Counted from the first letter of the stretch, positions 47,435 to 57,525 are shown. The stretch: DNA of 64,000 nucleotides from Alphaproteobacteria bacterium (GCA_030426685.1 JAUHYC010000008.1:38541-102540), one strand, 5' to 3'. Made by a program: numbers and translations. Notes: a model not told the origin generated them from the letters alone.

Positions 47435-50400
47435 CGATCTGCCCGGAACCTACAGGTTCTCGGGCGTCTCCCAGCGGCGCGTTGGAATTCCGCAGGTGCT
47501 CGGCAGTGGATGTCAGATACCCGGCGACGGTTTCAAGTAACTGTACTGCGACACCTGCGTCGCTTTCAATCACGGCGCGCAGTTCTTCAGCCCCGATTCT
47601 CAGAAACGCGCAATCCGTGGTGGCAACCAGATCCATCTGTCTTGGCTCTTTGGTGATGATCGCAAGGTCACCAATCAACCGCCCCGGCTCAATCGTGGAA
47701 AGAACGTGTTCTTCGCCTTGTTCATTCAGCCAGCTCAGGCTGGCTTTGCCTGAAATGCAAAGATAGGCGGCATCCGGAGCCTGACCGCGGGAGAATATAG
47801 TCTGCCCCGCCGAAGCTTCGTACCATTGAGCCGAGAATGCCAGCAGGCGCTGGTTGCGGCCATCCAGACGCGAAAACAACTCGGTCGAAGAAATGATTTT
47901 GAGCTTTCGGCTCAGATCATCAGAAGCACTGTCTTCGGTATCGACGCGCACGCGCGAGACGCCATCAATCCGGCCATCCTTAACCTCGACAAACAGGTCA
48001 TAGGCCTCGGGGTGTGCAAAATGATCCTCCATGAAGATCATGATCGAATCGGGCAGCAGTTCACGCAATTTCAACCGGGTGCGAAGGCGGCTTTCGGAAT
48101 CATGGCTGGCCAGGGCCTTGTCCAGGATCAGAATGTCAGGGCGTTTGATCCCAGCCCGCGAAAACGCGGCACGTTCCTGAAACACCGTCGGCAGGTTGTT
48201 CCCACCCAGACCCGAAGGCAGGTCATAGATGATGGCTGCTGCACGACGGCGCAGCCCGGCCTCGTTCAGAACCTCGGCCACCAGATCCTCAATCTCTTCC
48301 GCATGGGCACCCGCCATGATCGATACCCGACCATAAAGCGCGTTTTCCATTGCTGTCAGGCGGGGAACGTAGACGTCCGGTGACACCGGCACGAACATCG
48401 CACCCATAGCGCCCCGCAGCCGCTCGGCCTGACTGCGACGAATGGAAAGGATTTTGTCCTTGTACTCCTCGGGGAAACTTGGGCCGATTTGTTCAGCGGT
48501 CAGCATGAACGGGACGGTCAACAGCAGCGCACGTTCCTGATCGCCGATGGCTTCTTCACCCTTGGTTTTGCGCCGTTCTTCGATATCGAGCAGACGGTGA
48601 TACATGTCTTTTGACATGCCAAGCCGCAAGAACAACGGGTGATCCGCCCCGTCTCGTCCGAAGGTCTGGTTCAGGGTATCGAGAACTGCCTCGGCAATGC
48701 TGAGCGCGTCTGCGTCCAGCTCATGCGCGGCCAACATCGACAGAAAACGCCTGTCACCCGCCAGAATGTCCGGGGCGATATCATGAGACGGAGACGCAAA
48801 CAGAAGATTCCCCCCCAACGGTACCGCCGGGTTGAATAGTTCAGGATCGAAGCGATAGACATATTTGTCCAGACCACGTTCCTGCAGGCGCGTTGCAACG
48901 GTGTCGCGCAGATTGACGATCTCTTGCGCAAGGACGGGATGCACCTCAGGGTCGAATTGGGAGCGTAGAGTGCGCCGGAACATGAATTCATCGATGCCCA
49001 TCGCTTCGACCAGCTTGAACCACCAGTCACGGATATCCTCGATATCATCAAGTCCGGCCAGACCCGGATCAATCCATTCATCGCTCAGCGAATCCGGCGG
49101 GTTACCCGCCCTGACGGCCTCGATCTGCTGACGCGAGGGCACCCGCAACGCGTCTTCTTCATGCTGGGGATGCGTGCGCAGCGGCATCAAAAGATTGTCG
49201 CCCAGCGTTCCGTCAAACAGATAGGGCCTTGAATAAGCATACCCGATCCTTGCGGCGATTACTGATTGGTGAAGATCATTCAGATTGTGACCCGCCAGAA
49301 CCACTTCGCCCTGAACGGGCAGCAACTCCCGGGTCAGCAATTGTGCCAGCGCACTGCGCTCCGAAGCATGCGCAGACTGTATCGCCACCCGTGCACCACG
49401 CGGAATGGTCAGATCGATATCTTCGAGGATCGTCTTTCCGTCATCGTCGCGGACGGTCACATTGCGCAGTTCTATGTCGCCAGTCAGGTGCGGGATCGTT
49501 TCGGGAACACCCTCGAACAGGTTCTCGGGGATCATATTTGCGGGTGCGAACCGCTCGGTCACGATTTCCCAGCGCAGCGACATATCCTGGACCTGGTTGT
49601 AGTAAGTCAGCAAATCTTTCCAAGGCCCGCTCAGGTCTTTGTACGCCCCCAGTGCGGCCACCAGCGCGCCCACCGTCACCTCACCCGTGATCGCCAGATA
49701 GCCACCCACCGAGTAGAACAGGAAGGGCGTCATCTGAGTGATCAGATTGTTGAGGAATTTCATGAAGAACTTCTTGTTGTAGATCTTGAATCGGATCTCG
49801 AACAAGGTGCCAAGACGGTGACTGAACTGCGCCAGACGATAACGCCAGCCGCCATTGGTGCGCAGATCACTGATACCCGCTGCGCTTTCGCCGATTTCCG
49901 AACTCAGGCGGCGAACCTCCTGAATCCGGTCCTTGTTCAGCAAGTTGATTTGGCGCTGCAGCTTGGGGATCAGCCAGGCCTGCAATGGGATCAGCGCGAT
50001 ACTGGCCAGCCCGAACCAGACGCTTTGCATGAACAGAAAGGTGACGATGGTCATCATCTGGCCAAACTGAAACACCGGCTGCGCGATGGCGTCGCCCATC
50101 AGCCCCCCCATCGGTTCAGCCTCAGACGTGATCATCGACACCAGCTCTCCCTGGCTGGTGGTGGCGAAATACGACTTTGGGAATCGCATGGACCGGCTGA
50201 TCAGGGTAAAGCGCAGCCGCCGCAGCATCCGTTCGGCCAGGACGCCCTTCATCGTGTTGATGCGCATCTTCATCAGGCCGCTGACAATCACGGTGGCCAG
50301 AAATGCAAAGCATAGGATCAACAGATACTGCACCTGAGTCACCGTAATCCCGAACACCGTCACTGTGTCAGTGGGCGCACCAATCGCGTCATTGATGATC

Positions 50401-50519
50401 TGTTTAGGCAACTCAAGTGAGGCATAAAGGAATGGAAACGACAGGATCGTCAGCAACAGCAGCACCATTTGCTGTTTTTTTGAATGCTTCCAGATGAATG
50501 AAAATAGGGTGGGTTCCAT
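47424..50519 (-). CDS. Degenerate ABC exporter-like protein with cyclic-nucleotide-binding domain
   Basis: Large membrane protein of 1031 residues. Residues 1-310 form a six-helix type-1 exporter domain. The ABC domain begins near 349, but the Walker A position (379-391, AIQSAHASERSAL) has no GxxGxGKS. A long 260-residue insertion (about 450-705) follows. The signature region is GLGGNNL (770-776). Walker B ILILD (796-800) is followed by Lys801 instead of Glu. A His in EDHF (833) survives. Residues 885-1000 are a cNMP/Crp-like domain. It is unlikely to hydrolyse ATP normally. The insertion carries KYVYRFDPELF and AAHELDADALS stretches of unknown fold. It overlaps the CPBP protease gene. Confidence 0.85.
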   Translation of the reverse strand: MEPTLFSFIWKHSKKQQMVLLLLTILSFPFLYASLELPKQIINDAIGAPTDTVTVFGITVTQVQYLLILCFAFLATVIVSGLMKMRINTMKGVLAERMLRRLRFTLISRSMRFPKSYFATTSQGELVSMITSEAEPMGGLMGDAIAQPVFQFGQMMTIVTFLFMQSVWFGLASIALIPLQAWLIPKLQRQINLLNKDRIQEVRRLSSEIGESAAGISDLRTNGGWRYRLAQFSHRLGTLFEIRFKIYNKKFFMKFLNNLITQMTPFLFYSVGGYLAITGEVTVGALVAALGAYKDLSGPWKDLLTYYNQVQDMSLRWEIVTERFAPANMIPENLFEGVPETIPHLTGDIELRNVTVRDDDGKTILEDIDLTIPRGARVAIQSAHASERSALAQLLTRELLPVQGEVVLAGHNLNDLHQSVIAARIGYAYSRPYLFDGTLGDNLLMPLRTHPQHEEDALRVPSRQQIEAVRAGNPPDSLSDEWIDPGLAGLDDIEDIRDWWFKLVEAMGIDEFMFRRTLRSQFDPEVHPVLAQEIVNLRDTVATRLQERGLDKYVYRFDPELFNPAVPLGGNLLFASPSHDIAPDILAGDRRFLSMLAAHELDADALSIAEAVLDTLNQTFGRDGADHPLFLRLGMSKDMYHRLLDIEERRKTKGEEAIGDQERALLLTVPFMLTAEQIGPSFPEEYKDKILSIRRSQAERLRGAMGAMFVPVSPDVYVPRLTAMENALYGRVSIMAGAHAEEIEDLVAEVLNEAGLRRRAAAIIYDLPSGLGGNNLPTVFQERAAFSRAGIKRPDILILDKALASHDSESRLRTRLKLRELLPDSIMIFMEDHFAHPEAYDLFVEVKDGRIDGVSRVRVDTEDSASDDLSRKLKIISSTELFSRLDGRNQRLLAFSAQWYEASAGQTIFSRGQAPDAAYLCISGKASLSWLNEQGEEHVLSTIEPGRLIGDLAIITKEPRQMDLVATTDCAFLRIGAEELRAVIESDAGVAVQLLETVAGYLTSTAEHLRNSNAPLGDAREPVGSGQIDER

Positions 50520-50752
50520 GCCCCTGCCTCGTTATGACACATTATTGATACGGAGGCGTTGCCCAAAGCCTGCGCGACCAGAACGCAGAAGGTAAGCGTG
50601 GGCTTGAGTTATTGCAAGAATGACAAAGGGTTCAACCTGAGATTTCCAGGCGGTTATGCCTCTCTGTTGAAGATCGTGATATCTGGTTCAAGTCGGGTTT
50701 GTCCCCGGCACGGTCTTTGACTAAAGAGAGATCAGAAGCGGATTGTGAGGCA

Positions 50753-51514
50753 ATGGACAAACTTCTGGACCGATATCTTCAACGTAAGGTGCTGTCGCGA
50801 TGGCGCCGGGCCGCGCAGCAGGCGGATCAAACCACTCTGCCCGAGTTGCGCCGTCAACGAGAAGACGCCCGCCGGTTGCACCGTCAACTGGATCAGCTCG
50901 TGCAAAAGGCCGATAGCCGCCTGATCCGGCCGCATGTCGGGTCGAACCGTTTCTCACGGCCGCTGGGTACGGATTGGTCCTGGCGACCAGAGTTGTGGAA
51001 AGCACCTTTGACGCGCAGGGGCCTAGCCTCGGCCCCGCGCAAGGCGAGACTGGACGAACGGGTGACACTGTTTCATGACTGCGATCGGTCCGAAATCGCC
51101 ATTCAGCAGGTTCGAAACCGCCGGGACAAAGACCTGGCGCCCTTCAGCCTTGCCGTTGAGGTCTTTGATTTTCAAGGCTCGTTTCTTTCCCTGTCAGTCG
51201 AACTGCCTGCCGAATCTGCGGTGGATCTGACCCGCCAACATCTAATGCGCGTTGCCATGCTAGTCGAAAGTGAACGTCCGACGCTGGTTTTTACGCGACT
51301 TAACATTCAGCATGGCCCAAATACCGAGCAAGTTCTGCGAGAACTGGACCTGTCACGATCAGAGGCCGATGTGGATTTCGATTTAGCCCATTTGCAATTG
51401 AACGAACGCAGAATAGAAAAGCTCTGGCTTGATCTGATTATTGAACAGCCTGCGATGAACCGTGTTGTCCTGCGTGACTTGACATTCTGCCGTCACCACC
51501 GGGCCGATCTGTAG
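50753..51514 (+). CDS. DUF6478-type conserved protein
   Basis: Soluble protein of 253 residues: a basic N-terminus with a helical DKLLDRYLQRKVLSRWRRAAQQAD start, then a beta-rich core with FHDCDRSEIAIQQVRNRRD and FSLAVEVFDFQGSFLSLSVELP. It fits what I recall as DUF6478, found in Rhodobacteraceae with unknown function. The ATG at 50753 is the first Met that gives this N-terminus; a TTG start 18 codons earlier is possible. It precedes the 119-residue gene by 10 bp. Confidence 0.75.
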   Translation: MDKLLDRYLQRKVLSRWRRAAQQADQTTLPELRRQREDARRLHRQLDQLVQKADSRLIRPHVGSNRFSRPLGTDWSWRPELWKAPLTRRGLASAPRKARLDERVTLFHDCDRSEIAIQQVRNRRDKDLAPFSLAVEVFDFQGSFLSLSVELPAESAVDLTRQHLMRVAMLVESERPTLVFTRLNIQHGPNTEQVLRELDLSRSEADVDFDLAHLQLNERRIEKLWLDLIIEQPAMNRVVLRDLTFCRHHRADL

Positions 51515-51524
51515 GGAACAACTG

Positions 51525-51884
51525 ATGACACAGATGACCCTGACACCGATCCGGTTTGAAGACTCCCTGTGGGAGGGGCATCTGACCGCCGCGAATGAAC
51601 CCAGGATCAAAGTCGAGTACCTCGGCGAACAGCTGCCAAATGTCGAACTGAGGCCCGATGGCGATGGCTGGGCGCTGCGTATCCCGGTGCCGCGTGCAGC
51701 ACTGTCCGAGGGGGTGCACTGCATCCTGATTGCTGATGCTGTCACGGGTGACAAGCTCGGCGATTTCACTGTCATCGCGGGCTCTTTCGCCGCAGACGAT
51801 CTGCGGGCCGAGGTTGCCCTTTTGCGCGCAGAATTAGATATGCTTAAACGGGCGTTTCGACGTTCTCAGACCTCTGAGCCATGA
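51525..51884 (+). CDS. Conserved protein of unknown function (119 aa)
   Basis: Small soluble protein: a beta-sandwich-like N-terminal part (SLWEGHLTAANEPRIKVEYLG, WALRIPVPRAALSEGVH) followed by a C-terminal helix ending in a Leu/Arg-rich coiled-coil-like segment (LRAEVALLRAELDMLKRAF). It is in an apparent operon with the DUF6478-type gene. I do not recognise the family. The paired occurrence suggests a joint role, possibly with the upstream protein at the envelope, but that is a guess. Confidence 0.72.
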   Translation: MTQMTLTPIRFEDSLWEGHLTAANEPRIKVEYLGEQLPNVELRPDGDGWALRIPVPRAALSEGVHCILIADAVTGDKLGDFTVIAGSFAADDLRAEVALLRAELDMLKRAFRRSQTSEP

Positions 51885-51972
51885 CACCGATGGGCCAGTG
51901 CCCGGCAATTTTCCTATCTTTTCAGACATAACCGTGCATCATTGGGTTATTCAGATCTTTTCTGGTGACCTC

Positions 51973-53499
51973 ATGGACCGCACAAGCATCATTAAGGTCA
52001 TCGCATTGATGGTGACAGCATTCGGGATCGGTATCGATTTCACCGGAGCCCTTATGCTGGTCCCGGCCATCGAAAGCAGCTTTGACGCGGACATCACCAG
52101 CACCCAATGGGTTCTGAATATCTACGCCCTGTTCTTTGCCATGACCATGGTCGCGGGTGGACGGATGGGGGATATGTACGGTCATCGAAAAGTGATGATC
52201 ATCGGTCTTTCGATTTTTCTGTTTGCCTCGGTGCTTTGTTTTGTTTCTCCCGGTCTCGACTATCTGATCGGTGCGCGGGCTCTGCAGGGGATCGGCGCAG
52301 GTTGCGTCTGGCCCTGCACCTTAGCGTTCGGGGCCACAAAGGTCTCAAAAAAAGAACACCGTGCGCTTGTGATGGGTCTTATCCTGGCTGGCGTGACCAC
52401 CGGTAATGTATTTGGCCCAATGATCAGCGGCGCCGTAGTCAATATGGGCGACTGGCGGCTGTTCTTCCTTGCCAGTGTCGTGTTTTCCTGCATCTCGATT
52501 GCAACTACGCTCCTGCTCATGGAGCGCGAGACCAAACACAAAAAAGGTGAACATATTGACTTTGCAGGTATGGGCGTCCTGTCCTTTGCGGTTCTGTTGT
52601 TGCTTTATGGGCTGGACGTGGGGGCAGACTGGGGCTGGACCTCACTGCCGCTATTGCTGCTGTTTTTTGTCAGCGCAATGCTGTTTTTCTTGTTTCCGAA
52701 GGTTGAAAAACGGGTCGAAGAACCGCTTTTGCTGCCGCAGCTGATGCAGAACCGAGAGTTTCTGATCACTCTGGGCCTGAATATGTTCAACGTCTCGGCT
52801 GCGTTCGTGGCCTTGCTATATTTCCCGCAATACATGCAAAAGGTTCTTGGCTGGTCGGTGTTCCAGTCGGCTCTGGGGCTGGCTCCTTTGACGATATTGC
52901 TTGCGGTTGGTTCAATCGTTTCGGGTACGCTCTATAATGGTTTCGGGCCCAAACGGTTGCTGCTGTGGGGATATCTCTGTGCAACCGTCGGTGCGGTGAG
53001 CGTTGTAATCATGCCCGAGAGCTGGGGGTATTTTCAGATACTGCCCGGCATGGCGCTCATGGGGTTGGGGGCGACGCTGACGGTTGGTCCTTCGGGCACT
53101 GCGGCAGTCTGCGCGGTAAAGCCCGAACGCGCTGGTCTGGTTGGTGGGCTGAGTTTCATGACCCACCTCGTCTATGGCGCAATTTCCGTCGCCTGTGCCA
53201 CAGCCATCATGTATGTCACCAGCCTGTCCAATTTGCGAGGCCATCTTGCCGAGGCGGGCATCAACTTGTCCGAGGCAGATCAGAAATTGCTCAACGGTGG
53301 AACACTAACAACCGACTCCGCAAAAGCCATTTTGCAGAAACTGGGGTCAGGTGAGGCCGAAAAGGTAAAGGCCGCCATTGCGACGGCCTTTGATGCAGGG
53401 ATGAACATGGCCTTTGTCTTTGCGGCGATCTCGGTTTCAGTCGGGATCATCCTCGCCCTTTTGTTGGACGAGAAGAAATTGCACAAAGTCGAAGGTTGA
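51973..53499 (+). CDS. MFS drug/solute exporter, DHA2 (14-helix) type
   Basis: Inner-membrane facilitator of 508 residues with about 14 hydrophobic segments. Motif A is GGRMGDMYGHRKVMIIG; motif C-like sequence lies near IGAGCVWPCTLAFG. The ATG at 51973 follows a GGTGACC weak RBS; an in-frame upstream start at 51898 would add 25 hydrophilic residues. No EmrA-type adaptor is adjacent, so it probably works alone. Substrate unknown. Confidence 0.88.
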   Translation: MDRTSIIKVIALMVTAFGIGIDFTGALMLVPAIESSFDADITSTQWVLNIYALFFAMTMVAGGRMGDMYGHRKVMIIGLSIFLFASVLCFVSPGLDYLIGARALQGIGAGCVWPCTLAFGATKVSKKEHRALVMGLILAGVTTGNVFGPMISGAVVNMGDWRLFFLASVVFSCISIATTLLLMERETKHKKGEHIDFAGMGVLSFAVLLLLYGLDVGADWGWTSLPLLLLFFVSAMLFFLFPKVEKRVEEPLLLPQLMQNREFLITLGLNMFNVSAAFVALLYFPQYMQKVLGWSVFQSALGLAPLTILLAVGSIVSGTLYNGFGPKRLLLWGYLCATVGAVSVVIMPESWGYFQILPGMALMGLGATLTVGPSGTAAVCAVKPERAGLVGGLSFMTHLVYGAISVACATAIMYVTSLSNLRGHLAEAGINLSEADQKLLNGGTLTTDSAKAILQKLGSGEAEKVKAAIATAFDAGMNMAFVFAAISVSVGIILALLLDEKKLHKVEG

Positions 53500-53525
53500 T
53501 AGGGTTGCAAGCTTGCGGCCCCTAT
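53499..53525. terminator. Weak stem-loop between convergent genes
   Basis: ATAGGG (53499-53504) can pair with CCCTAT (53520-53525) around a GCAAGCTTGC palindrome, between the converging MFS and ctpA genes. No T-run follows. Confidence 0.35.
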
Positions 53526-53530
53526 TCTCC

Positions 53531-54874
53531 TTACTGCGATGGTCCGGTCGGGTTAAGGGCCGACAGACCCTTGAGGATATCGATGGCATAGGCCAGCTGA
53601 TAGTCCTGCTCGCGCAGTTCCGCCGTCGCCTCGGCCCGGGCACGGTCCTCTTCAATCTGGCGAATTTCATCCTCGCTCAGGCTGTCGTTGTTTAGGCTAC
53701 CGCGAAGATCAGCCTCGGAGCGTGTGCGCGCATTGGCCTCTTCTTCTTCCTCAGTCGCAGGCGCTGGGCGCGGTTGTTCCACGATGATATCGGGGCTGAC
53801 CCCTAGCGCCTGAATCGAGCGGCCCGATGGCGTATAATAGCGCGAGGTGGTCAGGCGCATTGCACCGTCCCCCCGCAGCGGCATAACCGTCTGGACCGAA
53901 CCCTTGCCGAAGCTCTTGGTGCCGACGACGATTGCGCGGTGATGGTCCTGCAACGCACCCGCCACAATCTCGGATGCAGAAGCTGATCCGCCATTGATCA
54001 GGACAACAATGGGCTTGCCCCCGGTCAGATCACCAGGTGTAGCATTGAAACGCTCTCCATCTTCCGGGTTACGGCCCCGGGTCGAGACGATCTCACCCTC
54101 GTTCAGAAATGCATCCGAGACCTTGATGGCCTGGGTCAGCAGGCCACCGGGATTGTTGCGCAGATCCAGGACGATGCCGTTGACGTTTTCCACGCCTCCG
54201 GCCTCTTCGATCTGCTTTTCCAAACCTTCCTTGAGGTTGGGGTAGGTCTGGTCGTTAAATGTGGTCACACGCAGCACAACGCTGGTGCCTTCAGTGCGGG
54301 CCCGAACGGCGGTCAGCTTGATGGTGTCGCGGATAATGGTGACATCAAACGGGTCGGCTTCGCCTTCACGCACAACAGTGATCACGATCTCGGACCCAAC
54401 CGGGCCACGCATCAGATCGACCGCTTTGTCCAGCGTCAGACCCAGAATGCTTTCTCCATCAACATGGGTGATGAAATCGCCTGCCTCGATCCCCGCGGCA
54501 TCGGCCGGGGTGTCATCGATCGGCGAGACGACTTTGACAAAACCGTCTTCCTGCGTCACCTCGATGCCCAGTCCGCCGAACTCACCACGAGTTTGCACCC
54601 GCATCTGCTCGGCATCGTCGGGGGACAGATAGCTGGAATGCGGGTCCAATGAAGTCAGCATCCCGTCAATCGCGGCCTCAATCAGCTCATCAGTTTCGAC
54701 TTCTTCGACATATTGCGCCCGAATTCGTTCGAAGATGTCACCGAACAGGTCCAGCTGCTCATAGACACTGGCCTTGTTTTCCGCCTCCTGCGCCAGCAAA
54801 GGGCCTGCGATCTGGGTGGTTGCGATGAACCCTGCCAGGGTGCCGGCCAGACCGGCCATTACAAATTTCTTCAT
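53531..54874 (-). CDS. ctpA: Carboxyl-terminal processing protease (S41, CtpA type)
   Basis: Periplasmic serine protease of 447 residues. Signal peptide at the N-terminus, PDZ domain (around GGLGIEVTQEDGFVKVVSPIDDTPADAAGI), then the catalytic domain with Ser in NGGSASASEIVAGAL and Lys in VVGTKSFGKGSVQT. The Glu/Arg-rich C-terminal extension (about 385-430) is low-complexity. It cleaves cell-wall hydrolases or lipoproteins in relatives. It lies 6 bp after the EnvC-like gene, giving the conserved gpmI-envC-ctpA order. Confidence 0.95.
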   Translation of the reverse strand: MKKFVMAGLAGTLAGFIATTQIAGPLLAQEAENKASVYEQLDLFGDIFERIRAQYVEEVETDELIEAAIDGMLTSLDPHSSYLSPDDAEQMRVQTRGEFGGLGIEVTQEDGFVKVVSPIDDTPADAAGIEAGDFITHVDGESILGLTLDKAVDLMRGPVGSEIVITVVREGEADPFDVTIIRDTIKLTAVRARTEGTSVVLRVTTFNDQTYPNLKEGLEKQIEEAGGVENVNGIVLDLRNNPGGLLTQAIKVSDAFLNEGEIVSTRGRNPEDGERFNATPGDLTGGKPIVVLINGGSASASEIVAGALQDHHRAIVVGTKSFGKGSVQTVMPLRGDGAMRLTTSRYYTPSGRSIQALGVSPDIIVEQPRPAPATEEEEEANARTRSEADLRGSLNNDSLSEDEIRQIEEDRARAEATAELREQDYQLAYAIDILKGLSALNPTGPSQ

Positions 54875-54880
54875 ACTCGC

Positions 54881-56011
54881 TTATCCATCCTTGTCCGTCC
54901 GGAACCAAAGGTCCGGGTCCACGGGGCTGTTGTCTTGTCTTACTTCTATATAGAGCGTTTCTGACCGGTCAGTTCCAGTGCCATCACTGCTTGTTGACAT
55001 AATAGCGCCGATTCCGGGTGTTTCACCGGGCATCAGCCCGACCGGAGTACCCTCGGGGATTACCTCTCCGGTCTGACCGTAAACCTCCTGCAGGCCAGAG
55101 AATACGAACAACAGGCCCGGCTGAGGTTCAAGGATCACCAGATTCCCAAGATCCAGCAGCGGCCCTCTGTATCGGATCGTTGCAGCGGTTGGTGAAACAA
55201 CCAGTGCGCGCGGGCGCGTGACAAGAACAAGGCCGGGGCGGGTAACACCAGCGGCATCCGTCTCGCCTGCCTGATGCAGTACAACACCCTGGGTGGGTAA
55301 AGCGATCCGTCCTTTGAGGTCGGTGACATCACCATTCGATTGGGCGATCTCACCCTCGGAAATTTCGGACAATCCGCTGGCAAACCCATCCAGCGTTTCT
55401 GTAGACGAGATCAGAATGGCGGTGCGAACCGGGTCTTCGACAAAGCGACGTGGCAGATCGGTCCGGTCGGCAATGGCTTCGCTCAGCTGGGCGCGCGCGT
55501 CCTGCACACCTGTCAGGCCTTCGGTCAGTGTATCGGCGGCGCTTTGCTGCAATTGGCGCAATGTCTGCACCTCATGCAAGTCGGCGGCCAATGCCTGAGC
55601 CTGTGCATTCAGACCCGGTGTGACTTCGGACAACATCATGCCCGTGCGCGCTGCCCCCAACGGACCCGAAGGATGTAGCATCAGAATCGGAGGAGCGGTC
55701 GTTTCGATTGTTTGCAGCACACCCAGCAATTGCGCCACATCCTGTTCGCGCGATTGCAGATCGGCGCTCAACTGAGCCTCGCGCAATGCGGCGCGGCGCA
55801 GCCCGTCACGCATCGCGGTTAGCCCGGCCTCATAGGCCTGGATCGTTTCGGTCAGCGCGCGCACCCGATCACGGGCACTTTCGGCCTCGGACAAGGAAAC
55901 GGAAGCTTGCTCCAGCATCTGCGCCGCCTCCAGCGCTGCCTCCGACGGGTGATCCTGGGCGCTGGCAGGCCAGGCCCAAACCAACATTAAGATGAACCGG
56001 TAAGCCTTCAT
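54881..56011 (-). CDS. EnvC-like murein hydrolase activator
   Basis: Periplasmic protein of 376 residues: signal peptide (AWPASAQDHP), a long coiled coil (about 25-230) and a C-terminal LytM/M23-like domain. The zinc ligands of active M23 peptidases (H-x3-D and H-x-H) are not visible in it; the stretch GLLFVFSGLQEVYG replaces the usual GxxTxYxHL. So it should be a catalytically dead activator of amidases, as EnvC and NlpD are. It overlaps gpmI by 4 bp. Confidence 0.88.
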   Translation of the reverse strand: MKAYRFILMLVWAWPASAQDHPSEAALEAAQMLEQASVSLSEAESARDRVRALTETIQAYEAGLTAMRDGLRRAALREAQLSADLQSREQDVAQLLGVLQTIETTAPPILMLHPSGPLGAARTGMMLSEVTPGLNAQAQALAADLHEVQTLRQLQQSAADTLTEGLTGVQDARAQLSEAIADRTDLPRRFVEDPVRTAILISSTETLDGFASGLSEISEGEIAQSNGDVTDLKGRIALPTQGVVLHQAGETDAAGVTRPGLVLVTRPRALVVSPTAATIRYRGPLLDLGNLVILEPQPGLLFVFSGLQEVYGQTGEVIPEGTPVGLMPGETPGIGAIMSTSSDGTGTDRSETLYIEVRQDNSPVDPDLWFRTDKDG

Positions 56012-57525
56012 GTCAACAAGCTTTTTCCTGTCATCTCAGGTGGCACCGGTAATTCCATGAGCTGCAGGAGGGTTGGAGCCAGATCCGCCAGTCGCCCGTT
56101 GCGCAGGCGTGCATCCTTAGGACCTCCAATCAATGCGACCGGAACGGGGTTCAATGTATGTGCGGTGTGCGGGCCACCTGTGTCCGGGTCGATCATCATT
56201 TCGCAATTGCCATGATCCGCTGTGACGATCATTGCGCCGCCTGCCTGTTGAACCGCCGCGACAACCTGTGCCAGACCTTGGTCCACTGCCTCACAGGCAT
56301 TGATCGCCGCTTGCAGGTCGCCGGTATGACCGACCATGTCGGGGTTGGCATAATTGGTGACAATCAGGTCATACCCCGCCTGAATCGCCTCAACGAATTT
56401 TTCGGTCACCTCGGCCGAGGACATCTCGGGCTGCAGATCATAAGTCGCCACTTTGGGCGATTTCGGCATGAAGCGATCTTCACCCCTTTCGGGCTGTTCT
56501 CTACCACCGTTCAGGAAGAAAGTGACATGGGGGTATTTTTCGGTCTCCGCCAACCGGAACTGCCGCAGGCCCTGTTTTGCGACCCATTCACCCAGAGTAT
56601 TCACAATGTCCCGCTTGGGGAACACAGTTGTCATATAGTTATTGTGACCATCGGAATACTCGACCATGCCAAGAAGCGACGACAATCGCGGGCGCGTGTC
56701 TGTGTCGAAATCGGCAAAGCCGGGTTCACCAATGGCACGCAGAATTTCACGGGCCCTGTCGGCACGGAAATTCAGGCAGAAAAACCCGTCACCATCTTGG
56801 ATGCCAGTGTACCCGGCAAGCACCGTGGGTGCGATGAACTCGTCGGTCTCGGATTGGTTATAGGCGTGGTCAACGGCCTCATGCGCCGATTGCACATTGC
56901 GCCCCTGCCCCTTGACCATCGCGTCATAGGCCTCGGACACCCGCTCCCAGCGATTGTCTCGGTCCATGGCAAAGTACCGCCCGCAGACGGTGACGATCTT
57001 TGCGCCTTTGGGCAAACGGTCTCCGAGCTCTGAGATATAGGTGAAGGCTGATTTCGGCGCCACATCGCGCCCGTCGGTGATGGCATGCAACGCGACAGAC
57101 ACACCTGCATCGGTGATGGCCTTGGTGGCGGCCACGATATGATCGAGATGCCCATGCACACCGCCATCAGAAACCAACCCCATTAAATGAGCCGTTCCAT
57201 CTTCGGCTTTCACCTTGACGATGAAATCCTTCAGCGCCTCATTGTCAAAGAACGAACCGTCTTCAATAGCCAGATCGATCTGTCCCAGATCCATCGCAAC
57301 CACTCGCCCTGCCCCGATATTGGTGTGACCGACTTCGGAATTGCCCATCTGACCGCTTGGAAGGCCCACGTCCGGCCCGTGCGTGATCAGCTGCGCATGA
57401 GGGCCTTCTGCCATGAGGGCATCAAAGGTCGGGGTGTTGGCCAGATAAGGTGCGTTGGCCTTTGTGTCATCGGACAGGCCCCAACCATCGAGGATACACA
57501 GAACTACGGGTTTGGGGGCGGTCAT
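56008..57525 (-). CDS. gpmI: 2,3-bisphosphoglycerate-independent phosphoglycerate mutase
   Basis: Glycolytic/gluconeogenic enzyme of 505 residues interconverting 3- and 2-phosphoglycerate. Metal site VLCILDGWGL, catalytic Ser in SGQMGNSEVGHTNIGAGR near residue 60, DGRDVAPKSA, RYFAMDRDNRWER, and C-terminal metal ligands NYANPDMVGHTGD and VTADHGNCE. Its head-to-tail link to envC and ctpA is typical of alphaproteobacteria. Confidence 0.96.
   Translation of the reverse strand: MTAPKPVVLCILDGWGLSDDTKANAPYLANTPTFDALMAEGPHAQLITHGPDVGLPSGQMGNSEVGHTNIGAGRVVAMDLGQIDLAIEDGSFFDNEALKDFIVKVKAEDGTAHLMGLVSDGGVHGHLDHIVAATKAITDAGVSVALHAITDGRDVAPKSAFTYISELGDRLPKGAKIVTVCGRYFAMDRDNRWERVSEAYDAMVKGQGRNVQSAHEAVDHAYNQSETDEFIAPTVLAGYTGIQDGDGFFCLNFRADRAREILRAIGEPGFADFDTDTRPRLSSLLGMVEYSDGHNNYMTTVFPKRDIVNTLGEWVAKQGLRQFRLAETEKYPHVTFFLNGGREQPERGEDRFMPKSPKVATYDLQPEMSSAEVTEKFVEAIQAGYDLIVTNYANPDMVGHTGDLQAAINACEAVDQGLAQVVAAVQQAGGAMIVTADHGNCEMMIDPDTGGPHTAHTLNPVPVALIGGPKDARLRNGRLADLAPTLLQLMELPVPPEMTGKSLLT

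Noticed and set aside
47424..50519. Frameshifted or decayed ABC transporter pseudogene
   Set aside because: One continuous 1031-codon frame with well-formed membrane and cNMP domains; the lost ATPase motifs look like divergence, not breakage.
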